From: a bacterium
Lineage (GTDB): Bacteria > Hydrogenedentota > Hydrogenedentia > Hydrogenedentiales > SLHB01
DNA length: 19,469 nucleotides
Reading direction: 5' to 3'
NCBI GenBank assembly: GCA_024231375.1
Contig: JAAEQP010000405.1
Location: forward strand, 1 to 19,469
The notes below the pieces were generated by a model. That model saw only the letters and a list, made by a program, of their open reading frames with translations, ran no database searches and was not told the DNA's origin. Shown here one piece after another: positions 7,653 through 13,953 of the stretch. Each line of letters begins with the position of its first letter. Position 1 is the first letter of the stretch. The translations under genes were made by a program, and so were the position numbers.

Positions 7653-8879
7653 GTGACCGACAAGACAATCTCGGCGAAAGGCGTAGTGTGCAGGGTCGTG
7701 ATCCTGCTCGTGGCCGGCCTGATGCTCGTCTGGTGCAACGCCGAGCCAGTCGAACCCGGCGCCGCCTCCGCGCTTGATGCCGCCAGCCGCCAAGTCCTCT
7801 ACCGCGGGGCCTTCTTCCTTCGGCTGCCCATGATGCTCGTGGCCCGAGCGGCCCTGCCGTCGAGTCCCGCTCCCTGGATGCACGCCCCGTGTACAGCGGC
7901 CTGCATGCTGGCCCCTTTCTTCTGGTACGGGGTCTGGCTTGTATGGCGGCGAATCATCCGGCAAATGGCGGTCTTGGGCAAAGCGGACAACGAGGGCATG
8001 ACGCGCCGCACGTTCCTCGCCGCCGCGGCAACCTTCGTGCCGCCCGCCGCATGCACCGGCCTGGCCGCTCACGCCGTCTGTTGGGCGCCCCAACGCGTGC
8101 GTGTCGCCCGCTACCGGCTACCCATCCGAGGGTTGCCGCCCGAACTCGCCGGCCTCCGCGTCGCCCATCTCTCGGACACCCATTACGGGTCCACCATGGC
8201 CATGTCCTACCTGGAACGCGTTGTTGCAGAGACCAACGCGCTCCAGCCCGACTTGGTTGTGTTGACCGGCGACTACGTCCTGTCCCCGCACAGCGCCATC
8301 GAACCCGGTATTCGCCTGTTCTCGGCGTTGGCGCCGCGCATCGGCTCGGTAGGGGTGCTCGGAAACCATGACCATTGGACCGACCCGGGGTTGTGCCGCG
8401 AGATCTTCGCCGACATCGGCATCCCCCTCATCGACAACGGGCAACGATTCGTTACGACGGCGCGCACGCTGGTGGACGAACCCCCGGATACGGGCCTGTG
8501 TCTCGGCGGCGTGGGCGACCTATGGACCGACCGCGTCCAGTTCGATCAAGCGGTCGCCGACACGCCCGACGCCATGCCCCGCTTGATTCTTGCGCACAAC
8601 CCCGACACAGCCGAGCAGGCACCGTCCGGCACGCGCATCGACCTGATGCTCAGCGGCCACACCCACGGCGGCCAGGTCCGCCTTCCCGCCGTGGGCACGC
8701 CTGTGGTGCCCAGCCGCTACGGCTCCAAGTACGCGGGAGGATTGGTGGACGGCCCCCAATGCCGCGTCCTGGTGTCGCGCGGCATCGGCATGGCCCCCAT
8801 GCCCGTCCGGCATCGCGTGCCTCCCGAGATCGTGCTGATGGGGTTGGTCACGGCAGATGGAGGTGCCGAAGAGGCCTGA
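7653..8879 (+). CDS. Membrane-attached calcineurin-like metallophosphoesterase
   Basis: A 408-residue protein whose C-terminal half is a calcineurin-type phosphoesterase of the YkuE/YaeI sort. Metal-binding motifs appear in order: LSDTHYG (D175, H177), GDY (206-208), GNHD (237-240), AHNPD (314-318) and SGHTHGGQ (334-341). The set is complete, so activity is expected, perhaps on a lipid or nucleotide phosphoester at the membrane. The N-terminus has hydrophobic segments at about 11-28 and 80-98, followed by MTRRTFLAAAATFVPPAA (116-133). That last segment looks like a Tat signal placed inside the protein. The GTG start is supported by AGGAGG at 7643-7648. An alternative start at 7998 would give a Tat-type N-terminus but has a poor ribosome site. 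It stands alone, convergent with the next gene. The substrate is not predictable. Confidence 0.88.
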   Translation: MTDKTISAKGVVCRVVILLVAGLMLVWCNAEPVEPGAASALDAASRQVLYRGAFFLRLPMMLVARAALPSSPAPWMHAPCTAACMLAPFFWYGVWLVWRRIIRQMAVLGKADNEGMTRRTFLAAAATFVPPAACTGLAAHAVCWAPQRVRVARYRLPIRGLPPELAGLRVAHLSDTHYGSTMAMSYLERVVAETNALQPDLVVLTGDYVLSPHSAIEPGIRLFSALAPRIGSVGVLGNHDHWTDPGLCREIFADIGIPLIDNGQRFVTTARTLVDEPPDTGLCLGGVGDLWTDRVQFDQAVADTPDAMPRLILAHNPDTAEQAPSGTRIDLMLSGHTHGGQVRLPAVGTPVVPSRYGSKYAGGLVDGPQCRVLVSRGIGMAPMPVRHRVPPEIVLMGLVTADGGAEEA

Positions 8880-8928
8880 TTTCCCGACCCATCCCCCCAT
8901 CTCCATCAATCTCCACATCCCCGTCTCT

Positions 8929-10101
8929 TCAGTCTTCCCTTGTCCCCTTCGGCAACGGTGGCGGGACGAAGCGCTTGCCTTTCCACTCAGCCAGGATGCG
9001 GAGATACAGATACGGGTCGTCCCATGTGCGCGCCGGTTCCACGACCGTCGTCTCAGGCCATTCGTTGAAACTGGTCACCACCACAGCATCCGCTTTCGCG
9101 TCGGTGACGGCCCGCAGATACCCTCGCAAGGTCTCGCCTTCGTCGCGCGGAATCACATACGGCGCTTCCTGGATCTTGCTGTTGTCGTGTCCCGGATGCA
9201 CGGGCAACATCGCCTTGTGCCCGTGGTGGTGGCATACGCGCGCCATGCCGTCGAACTGGGGCGCCAGGCCGTCGTATGTGTGCTTCCGCAACACGCTGAA
9301 AGTCCCGTACCCCATGAACGCGTCGATCCAATCCAACGCCAACCACGCCGGGTCCACCACGAAGGTGCGCGTGCCCGTGAGCGGGTTGTCGCCGTTCGCG
9401 ATCTTGTCGAACACCCAATACACCGGTCCGACCCGCGCTTCCACGTAGTCACGCAGGTCCACCGCCTGCTCCGGCGTCAACTTCGGATTGAACGGCACCT
9501 GGTAGATGGCATACACCGGTTTGCCGTCGATATGAAGGTACGCGGGACTACCCTTGAACCGGCCCAGATACGTTGCAGCCCATTCCTTCACCGTGTCGAA
9601 ATCGTCCACAAACTGGGCCGTCTCGTCGAAGAGGCAGACCTTCATGCCTTCCTCTTCCGCAATAGGAAGCACCACGTCCACGAACACATCGTGCGTGAGC
9701 CCGGACGGCGTCTGCCACCCGGCCGGTCCCCACCAGTCCACCATAAGCGCGTCGATGCCGGCCGCTTTCGCCAACCGCATGTGCCACCGCACCACCTCCG
9801 GGTCGCCGCTGTCGTAGACCCCGATGAGCGGGTAGGCGCAACTGCTGATGTCGCGGATGTGCGGAGGAAGGATAATGTTGTCCGGGTTCGTACCCGACGG
9901 TGCAAGCAGACTCTTACCCGAGTTCCCCCATTGCGCCCACACCCCGTGGGGGCCCGGCTTCGTCGCGTACCACGTGTAATATGTTGCGAGAAGCAGGGGA
10001 CGCTCCGGCGTTGCGCCGCGACCACCGTGCAGCGACGAACATCCCGGCACGAGAATCGCCGCCACGGCCACAAGCGCGCACAATCGACGGTGGATAATCA
10101 T
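8929..10101 (-). CDS. GH99/GH71-like glycoside hydrolase, lipoprotein
   Basis: A 390-residue protein starting with a lipoprotein signal. A basic N-terminus and hydrophobic core end in the lipobox LVPGC with Cys21, so it should be anchored to a membrane. The mature part resembles bacterial GH99-like (endo-alpha-mannosidase-related) or GH71-like barrels. ATYYTWY lies near 39-45, IDALMVDWWGP near 116-126, and SFNEWPETTVVEP at 344-356. The last corresponds to the SFNEWxExxxxEP motif of that group, with two acidic residues that are candidate catalytic residues. It would act on exopolysaccharide or glycoprotein-type glycans; the substrate is not predictable. It begins 6 bases after the stop of the CoA-binding gene, so the two are probably cotranscribed. 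Only a weak ribosome site is visible at its start. Confidence 0.82.
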   Translation of the reverse strand: MIIHRRLCALVAVAAILVPGCSSLHGGRGATPERPLLLATYYTWYATKPGPHGVWAQWGNSGKSLLAPSGTNPDNIILPPHIRDISSCAYPLIGVYDSGDPEVVRWHMRLAKAAGIDALMVDWWGPAGWQTPSGLTHDVFVDVVLPIAEEEGMKVCLFDETAQFVDDFDTVKEWAATYLGRFKGSPAYLHIDGKPVYAIYQVPFNPKLTPEQAVDLRDYVEARVGPVYWVFDKIANGDNPLTGTRTFVVDPAWLALDWIDAFMGYGTFSVLRKHTYDGLAPQFDGMARVCHHHGHKAMLPVHPGHDNSKIQEAPYVIPRDEGETLRGYLRAVTDAKADAVVVTSFNEWPETTVVEPARTWDDPYLYLRILAEWKGKRFVPPPLPKGTRED

Positions 10102-10107
10102 AACGCC

Positions 10108-10488
10108 CTACTCGTCCGGGTACATATCGGGCCGGAGCCCGATGTTCACGATACTGCACGCCTGGATGGGGTTCAGCCCCTTCTCCTTCGCCACCGCCAC
10201 CAGGTCCGGGGCGTCCGCACCCGGGTTCAGAAAGAATTCGCCCGGCTCCTTCGCCGCAATATCGTCCAACATCCCCATCCCCACCGCCGACGGCACATAC
10301 ATCGACACCCGGTCAACGGGCGTCGGCACATCCGCTATCGACGCGAAACACGCAATCCCTTCCACCTCCTCCGCCTTCGGATTCACCGGGTACACCGTCC
10401 ACCCCCCGTCCCGAAACGCCCGTACCGCCTTGTTCCCATACTTGCTCCGGTCCGTCGACGCTCCAACAATGGCGATTGTTTTGCCCAT
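10108..10488 (-). CDS. CoA-binding domain protein (YccU-like)
   Basis: A small single-domain protein of 126 residues with a Rossmann-type CoA_binding fold. IAIVGASTDRSKYGNKAVR near the N-terminus is the nucleotide-binding loop. VYPVNPKAEEVEG, PVDRVSMYVP and FFLNPGADAP are further family landmarks. Proteins of this family match the CoA-binding domain of succinyl-CoA synthetase but lack the ligase parts, and their role is poorly known. The frame extends upstream to a GTG at 10518, but CAGGAG lies 6 bases before the ATG at 10488, so that ATG is chosen. The lipoprotein glycosidase gene follows after 6 bases. The functional link between them is unclear and may be only transcriptional. Confidence 0.88.
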   Translation of the reverse strand: MGKTIAIVGASTDRSKYGNKAVRAFRDGGWTVYPVNPKAEEVEGIACFASIADVPTPVDRVSMYVPSAVGMGMLDDIAAKEPGEFFLNPGADAPDLVAVAKEKGLNPIQACSIVNIGLRPDMYPDE

Positions 10489-10510
10489 GGGCTGCTCCTG
10501 AATGGTTCGT

Positions 10511-10531
10511 GTTGCCACGCAACCGATGATA
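10511..10531 (-). promoter_or_regulatory. Extended -10 promoter and small palindrome before the CoA-binding gene
   Basis: On the minus strand TGG followed by TATCAT (10531-10526) forms an extended -10 element. No good -35 box is seen. Just downstream lies GTTGC-CAC-GCAAC (10511-10523), a 5-base-arm palindrome in the predicted leader. The call is tentative. Confidence 0.35.
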
Positions 10532-10590
10532 CCACGGGTGGCGAAACGGTCTTCGCTTGCGGTACTTCAGTTCGCACTGCGCCCCACTCC

Positions 10591-10618
10591 GTCATCCCGA
10601 GCGAAGCCGAGGGATCTC
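10591..10618. repeat. Dispersed intergenic repeat of the 'GTCATCCCGAGCGAAG' type
   Basis: A 28-base stretch beginning GTCATCCCGAGCGAAG and ending GAGGGATCTC lies between the epimerase stop and the CoA-binding gene. ATCCC and GGGAT form the outer arms of a small hairpin. The sequence strongly resembles a repeat seen in intergenic regions of many unrelated bacteria. Recognition is from memory, not from a search. Only one copy is in this window. Confidence 0.45.
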
Positions 10619-10663
10619 TCGCCCCCGCACCCGAACGCGTAGCCGAGAAGATCCTGCGTTCCC

Positions 10664-11641
10664 CTACAAATACCCCGCCCCACGGAACCAGTCGAGGGTA
10701 TCGAGGAGGGTGTTGTGACTTGGGCGCGCGTTGTAGCGCAGGGCTTCGCGGGCTTTGTCGGAACTCACTTTCTGGTGGTGGCACACGGCGTGGATGGATG
10801 CGGCGGTGAACAGGGGATCGCGGGACCGGATGCGGGCAGCCGTTTCAGCGAAGGGGGCGCCGAGTCGCGCCAACCACACAGGTACACACATGGGATTCAG
10901 CCGGCGTTCCACCAGTGCCCCCACCACCTTGGCGATGTCGCTGATGGACATGTAGTGGCCCGACAGGAGGTACCGTTCGCCGCGTAGGCCCATCTGTTCG
11001 GCGGCCAGGGCGCCCTGGCACACGTCGCGCACGTCGACCCAGTTGAACCCGCCGGCGCAGATTACGGGGCGTCGTCCCAGACACAGATCGAGCAACAGGC
11101 GGCCCATGAACGAGGGTTCGCGGTCGCCGGGCCCGATTACGCCGGTCGGGTTCACGATGACGGCGTCGAGCCCGCGGTCCACGCCTTCCAACACCACGCG
11201 CTCGCCCGCCGCTTTCGACAGGTCGTAGGGCATGGACCGGTGGCAGTCGCACAAGGGACGCTGTTCGTCGACGGCTTCGTGGATCGGGTAGGGCGACAGG
11301 GCGTGGACCGAACTGAAATGGACCAAGCGGCGCACGCCGGTTTTCAGGCACGCGTCCACCACGTTGCGGGCGCCCTCCACATTCACGCGATGCACATGCG
11401 GCACGTGGCGGCTGCTCAACGTGATGGCGCCCGCGAGATGGTACACCACGTCCGCACCATCGAACCCCCTTCGGAGACTCTTCGGGTCCAACACATCGGC
11501 CGTGTATCGTTCCGCCGAAACGTCGTCCGGCACATCCGTGCCTGGATACAGGAGTGCACGCACATCCCGTCCCGATTCCGTCAACGCCCGGATAAGGTTC
11601 ACTCCAATGTGACCCGATGCACCCGTCACTGCAACCGCCAT
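10664..11641 (-). CDS. Extended-SDR NAD(P)-dependent epimerase/reductase
   Basis: A 325-residue extended short-chain dehydrogenase/reductase. The Rossmann motif TGASGHIG (6-13) binds NAD(P). HLAGAIT (68-74) and FSS (109-111) place the active-site Ser. YDLSK (139-143) supplies the catalytic Tyr and Lys. NPTGVIGPGD (164-173) is typical of the group. The overall look is that of HpnA-like or dihydroflavonol-reductase-like sugar or terpenoid epimerases. NWVDVRDVCQGA is the usual late-domain motif. Full length for the family. GGGAG lies 7 bases before the ATG. It is divergent from the GH5 gene across 161 bases and probably a single-gene unit. The exact substrate, nucleotide sugar or otherwise, cannot be told. 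Confidence 0.88.
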   Translation of the reverse strand: MAVAVTGASGHIGVNLIRALTESGRDVRALLYPGTDVPDDVSAERYTADVLDPKSLRRGFDGADVVYHLAGAITLSSRHVPHVHRVNVEGARNVVDACLKTGVRRLVHFSSVHALSPYPIHEAVDEQRPLCDCHRSMPYDLSKAAGERVVLEGVDRGLDAVIVNPTGVIGPGDREPSFMGRLLLDLCLGRRPVICAGGFNWVDVRDVCQGALAAEQMGLRGERYLLSGHYMSISDIAKVVGALVERRLNPMCVPVWLARLGAPFAETAARIRSRDPLFTAASIHAVCHHQKVSSDKAREALRYNARPSHNTLLDTLDWFRGAGYL

Positions 11642-11690
11642 ATGTTTACTCCCGCTCCATAGTGTCGAACGCTATACCCCCTTCACCGCA

Positions 11691-11710
11691 ACATGAACAT
11701 TATGTCATGT
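11691..11710. promoter_or_regulatory. Inverted repeat just upstream of the GH5 promoter
   Basis: ACATGA (11691-11696) and TCATGT (11705-11710) are perfect inverted copies separated by 8 bases. They lie against the predicted -35 box in the divergent region, a reasonable place for a regulator site. No family is recognised. Confidence 0.3.
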
Positions 11711-11711
11711 T

Positions 11712-11741
11712 TTGATTTCCGCCGCAACTCTCCTGTACAGT
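11712..11741 (+). promoter_or_regulatory. Candidate promoter of the GH5 gene
   Basis: TTGATT (11712-11717) and TACAGT (11736-11741) are spaced by 18 bases, about 60 bases upstream of the chosen start. It is a fair but not strong match to the sigma70 consensus. Confidence 0.4.
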
Positions 11742-11802
11742 GGTCTCTCGCCGACCGCGGAGGGAGAGCACGACCGAATCCCACGACAGGAGGGAAACCG
11801 CC

Positions 11803-13347
11803 ATGCACGTATGCCGTAGGCTGGTTCTGATTGCAGTGGTTGTGGCCGCAGGAACTTTGGCGGCATCCGCCCAGGAAGGGTTCACCTCGGTGCGGGACGG
11901 CCGCATCGTCGACGCCGCGGGCCGGCACGTGGTGTTGCGCGGCATCGCGGTCGGGTTTGCCTGTCCCAACGAGTCGGGCGACGACCCGTCCGTCACCTGG
12001 CCGCACGGCGGGGCTGAGACCTTCGCCGCCATCCGATCATGGGGCTTCAACTGCGTACGCATTCCCATCTACTGGTCGGCGATTGAACCCGAACCCGGCG
12101 TGTATGACGACGCGTTCCTGGCCCAACTCGACGAGAAGATCGCTTGGGCCAAGGAGAACGACTTGGGCGTCATCCTCGACATGCACCAGGACTTCTGGGG
12201 CATCGGCGTGCCCAACGGCCGCGGCGCGCCAGCCTGGGCCTTGCTCGACCCGGAACTCCAACACAAAGTGGAGGGACCCGAATGGGTCACGTGCTTCCGC
12301 AGCGCGCGTCTCAAGGCCGCCTACGACAGTTTCTGGAAGAATTCGTCCGGTCCCGGCGAGGTCGGTCTCCAGGATCGGTTCGCCGCCATGTGGGGCCATG
12401 TGGCCGCGCGCTACGCCGACGAACCAGCCATCGCCGGGTACGAAGTCCTCAACGATCCCTTCCCCGGCAGCCCCTTATTCGCGTTTCTGTTCGGCATGAT
12501 TTCGCGGATGACGGAACGCCTCGAAGCCAAAGGTCAATCCATCGCCGATCTCAGCCTCTTCGAACGGGGTGAACCGGCCTGGGTGGAAGCCCATACCGAC
12601 CCCGAATCCTACGCCTATTGGATGGAAGGCGGCGCGGAGATCGAGCAAGGATTCGACGAACAGTTTCTGGCGCCCTTCTACGCGCGTGTCGTCACGGCCA
12701 TCCGCACGTCCGACGCGAACCATCCGATCTTTCTGAGTGGCAGCACCCTCGCCAATCTTGGCGTAACCGCGCCTTTGGCCGCGGCCGACCCGCTCCAGGT
12801 GTACGCACCCAAGGCGCTCGACAGCGACGGGGAACGGCTTGCGCTGCGCATGAACCAGTTCAACGATACCGCGACCGGCATGAAGGCGCCCCTGGTTGTG
12901 ACCGAATGGGGGCATCTGAGCAACAGCGACGAGATGTTTGAAGACGACCCCGTCGCCGGAGCCCCCGCACTTCTCGATGCCGCGGATGCGTCGCTCGCGG
13001 GTCTCGTGTATTGGCAGTACGAAGCGGGCCTTGCCGACGCAGCCTATTTCGGCGACCTTCTCCAACGGCCGTATCCCATGGCGGCGGCAGGCGCCATCAT
13101 CAAATGCGCCTTCGACGCCGGTATGTTTGAGTGCGTGTGGCGCGAGGATGGAAAGACGAAGGAACCCACCGAGATCTTCGTGCCCGCGGGGTTGTACGCC
13201 GAGAACCCCAACGCTACGGTCGAACCCGAGGGTTCGGGGATGAAGCTGCGACTTCTACCGGGTGAACCGAAGAACGGTGTCCTTGTCATTGCTCCCACGG
13301 GCGAGGTCATCGAACGTCGGTTGGTGCTGAAGCCGAAGGGGGAGTAG
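11803..13347 (+). CDS. Secreted GH5-family (endoglycoceramidase-like) protein with altered acid/base residue
   Basis: A 514-residue protein. A signal peptide (about 1-24, ending ASAQ) precedes a GH5-type barrel. GRIVDAAGRHVVLRGI (33-48), GFNCVRIPIYWSAIEPEPGVYD (81-102) and LGVILDMHQDFWG (121-133) closely follow the endoglycoceramidase pattern. The expected nucleophile is E368 in VVTEWG. The expected acid/base Glu of the NEP motif is Asp here (AGYEVLNDPFPG, D218, codon 12454-12456). This may weaken or change activity. A beta-type C-terminal region (about 455-510) matches the usual extra domain. The frame extends upstream to 11740, but AGGAGGG lies 8 bases before the ATG at 11803 and a signal peptide follows directly. 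Family members cleave glycosphingolipids or related beta-glycosides; the natural substrate here is unknown. Confidence 0.85.
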   Translation: MHVCRRLVLIAVVVAAGTLAASAQEGFTSVRDGRIVDAAGRHVVLRGIAVGFACPNESGDDPSVTWPHGGAETFAAIRSWGFNCVRIPIYWSAIEPEPGVYDDAFLAQLDEKIAWAKENDLGVILDMHQDFWGIGVPNGRGAPAWALLDPELQHKVEGPEWVTCFRSARLKAAYDSFWKNSSGPGEVGLQDRFAAMWGHVAARYADEPAIAGYEVLNDPFPGSPLFAFLFGMISRMTERLEAKGQSIADLSLFERGEPAWVEAHTDPESYAYWMEGGAEIEQGFDEQFLAPFYARVVTAIRTSDANHPIFLSGSTLANLGVTAPLAAADPLQVYAPKALDSDGERLALRMNQFNDTATGMKAPLVVTEWGHLSNSDEMFEDDPVAGAPALLDAADASLAGLVYWQYEAGLADAAYFGDLLQRPYPMAAAGAIIKCAFDAGMFECVWREDGKTKEPTEIFVPAGLYAENPNATVEPEGSGMKLRLLPGEPKNGVLVIAPTGEVIERRLVLKPKGE

Positions 13348-13953
13348 GTCCCCGCCTTCGCGGGATGCCATTGGTACGTACCCGTACTTCGACCAACCCA
13401 ACACGGGCAGGGGCGACGGCGAGGTCTACGAACGACGCTACAAGGGCGCGGTAGAGAGTCGAACCCTACCGGGTTCCGCAAGGGCAGCCGTTTCCCCAGG
13501 GTAGGCGCGTGGCCGAGGACGACCACGTGCGCCAACCCTGGGCTGCGATTGTCGAACCCCTGCGGGGTACCTTCGCTGAGGCGGCTTCCCCGGGTAGCCC
13601 GCCCGGCTCCTCTCGAACCGGTAACCCCGGGATTCTCGCGCCCCCTGAGCGGGTTCAGTTCGGATGCGGCTGGCTCGCCCGCATCTGCTCAGCCCAACCC
13701 GCGAGGGTTGGACAGTCAGAGCCCCAGGTTGGACGCGTCCGTCCTCGGACGCGCGCCCACCTGGGGTACAGAGACCCTCTCCAGGCAACCCGGATGGGTT
13801 GGACCGCGCGCGCGCCGCCGTCGCCCTGGCAGGCGCCTTCAGCTTGCCTGAGCCCCCTCCAACCCGTATCGTATGGGGCGGAGGGCCATCCAACCATGGC
13901 GCCGGGAGTCTGGTGCGACACCGGTGCTACGCGTAAGACAACAGGAGGATTCC
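13348..13953. repeat. GC-rich hairpin array between the GH5 and GH42-like genes
   Basis: No convincing gene is present in these 606 bases. At least eight stem-loops follow one another: 13351-13364 (CCCGC/GCGGG), 13461-13476 (GAACCC/GGGTTC), 13495-13542 (about 17 paired bases), 13556-13568 (ACCCC/GGGGT), 13578-13612, 13694-13711 (CCAACCC/GGGTTGG), 13722-13766 (about 18 paired bases with loop TCCT) and 13786-13801 (CAACCC/GGGTTG). A further one, 13855-13885, pairs CCCTCC with GGAGGG. Three of them share AACCC-N4-GGGTT. The open frames across it are low-complexity and look non-coding. It resembles composite palindromic intergenic repeats of planctomycete-like genomes. Confidence 0.7.
13844..13872 (+). 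promoter_or_regulatory. Candidate promoter of the GH42-like gene
   Basis: TTGCCT (13844-13849) and TATCGT (13867-13872) are 17 bases apart, about 80 bases before the chosen start. They overlap the last hairpin of the array. The match is moderate. Confidence 0.3.

Noticed and set aside
8857..10809. A 650-codon plus-strand open frame across the glycosidase, CoA-binding and epimerase region
   Set aside because: It is antisense to three well-supported genes, is rich in Arg, His and Pro, and has no recognisable domain. It arises from the high third-position GC of the opposite strand.
11740..11802. Upstream extension of the GH5 gene to 11740
   Set aside because: It would put an Arg-rich segment before the signal peptide and overlap the predicted -10 box. 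The ribosome site fits the start at 11803.
13351..13364. Intrinsic terminator directly after the GH5 gene
   Set aside because: The stem has only 5 pairs and no T-run follows. It fits better as part of the repeat region.
13692..13713. Integron attC-like boxes (GCCCAAC and GTTGGAC fit RYYYAAC and GTTRRRY)
   Set aside because: The two boxes are only 8 bases apart, far too short for an attC site. No cassettes or integrase are nearby. They are just the arms of a small hairpin.
13351..13885. CRISPR array
   Set aside because: The repeated units differ in sequence and spacing, there is no constant direct repeat, and no cas gene is present.
13438..13893. A 151-codon minus-strand open frame and several plus-strand frames across the hairpin array
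   Set aside because: Composition is low-complexity (Arg, Gly, Pro, Ala), the frames are set by the inverted repeats, and no ribosome site or domain is seen.
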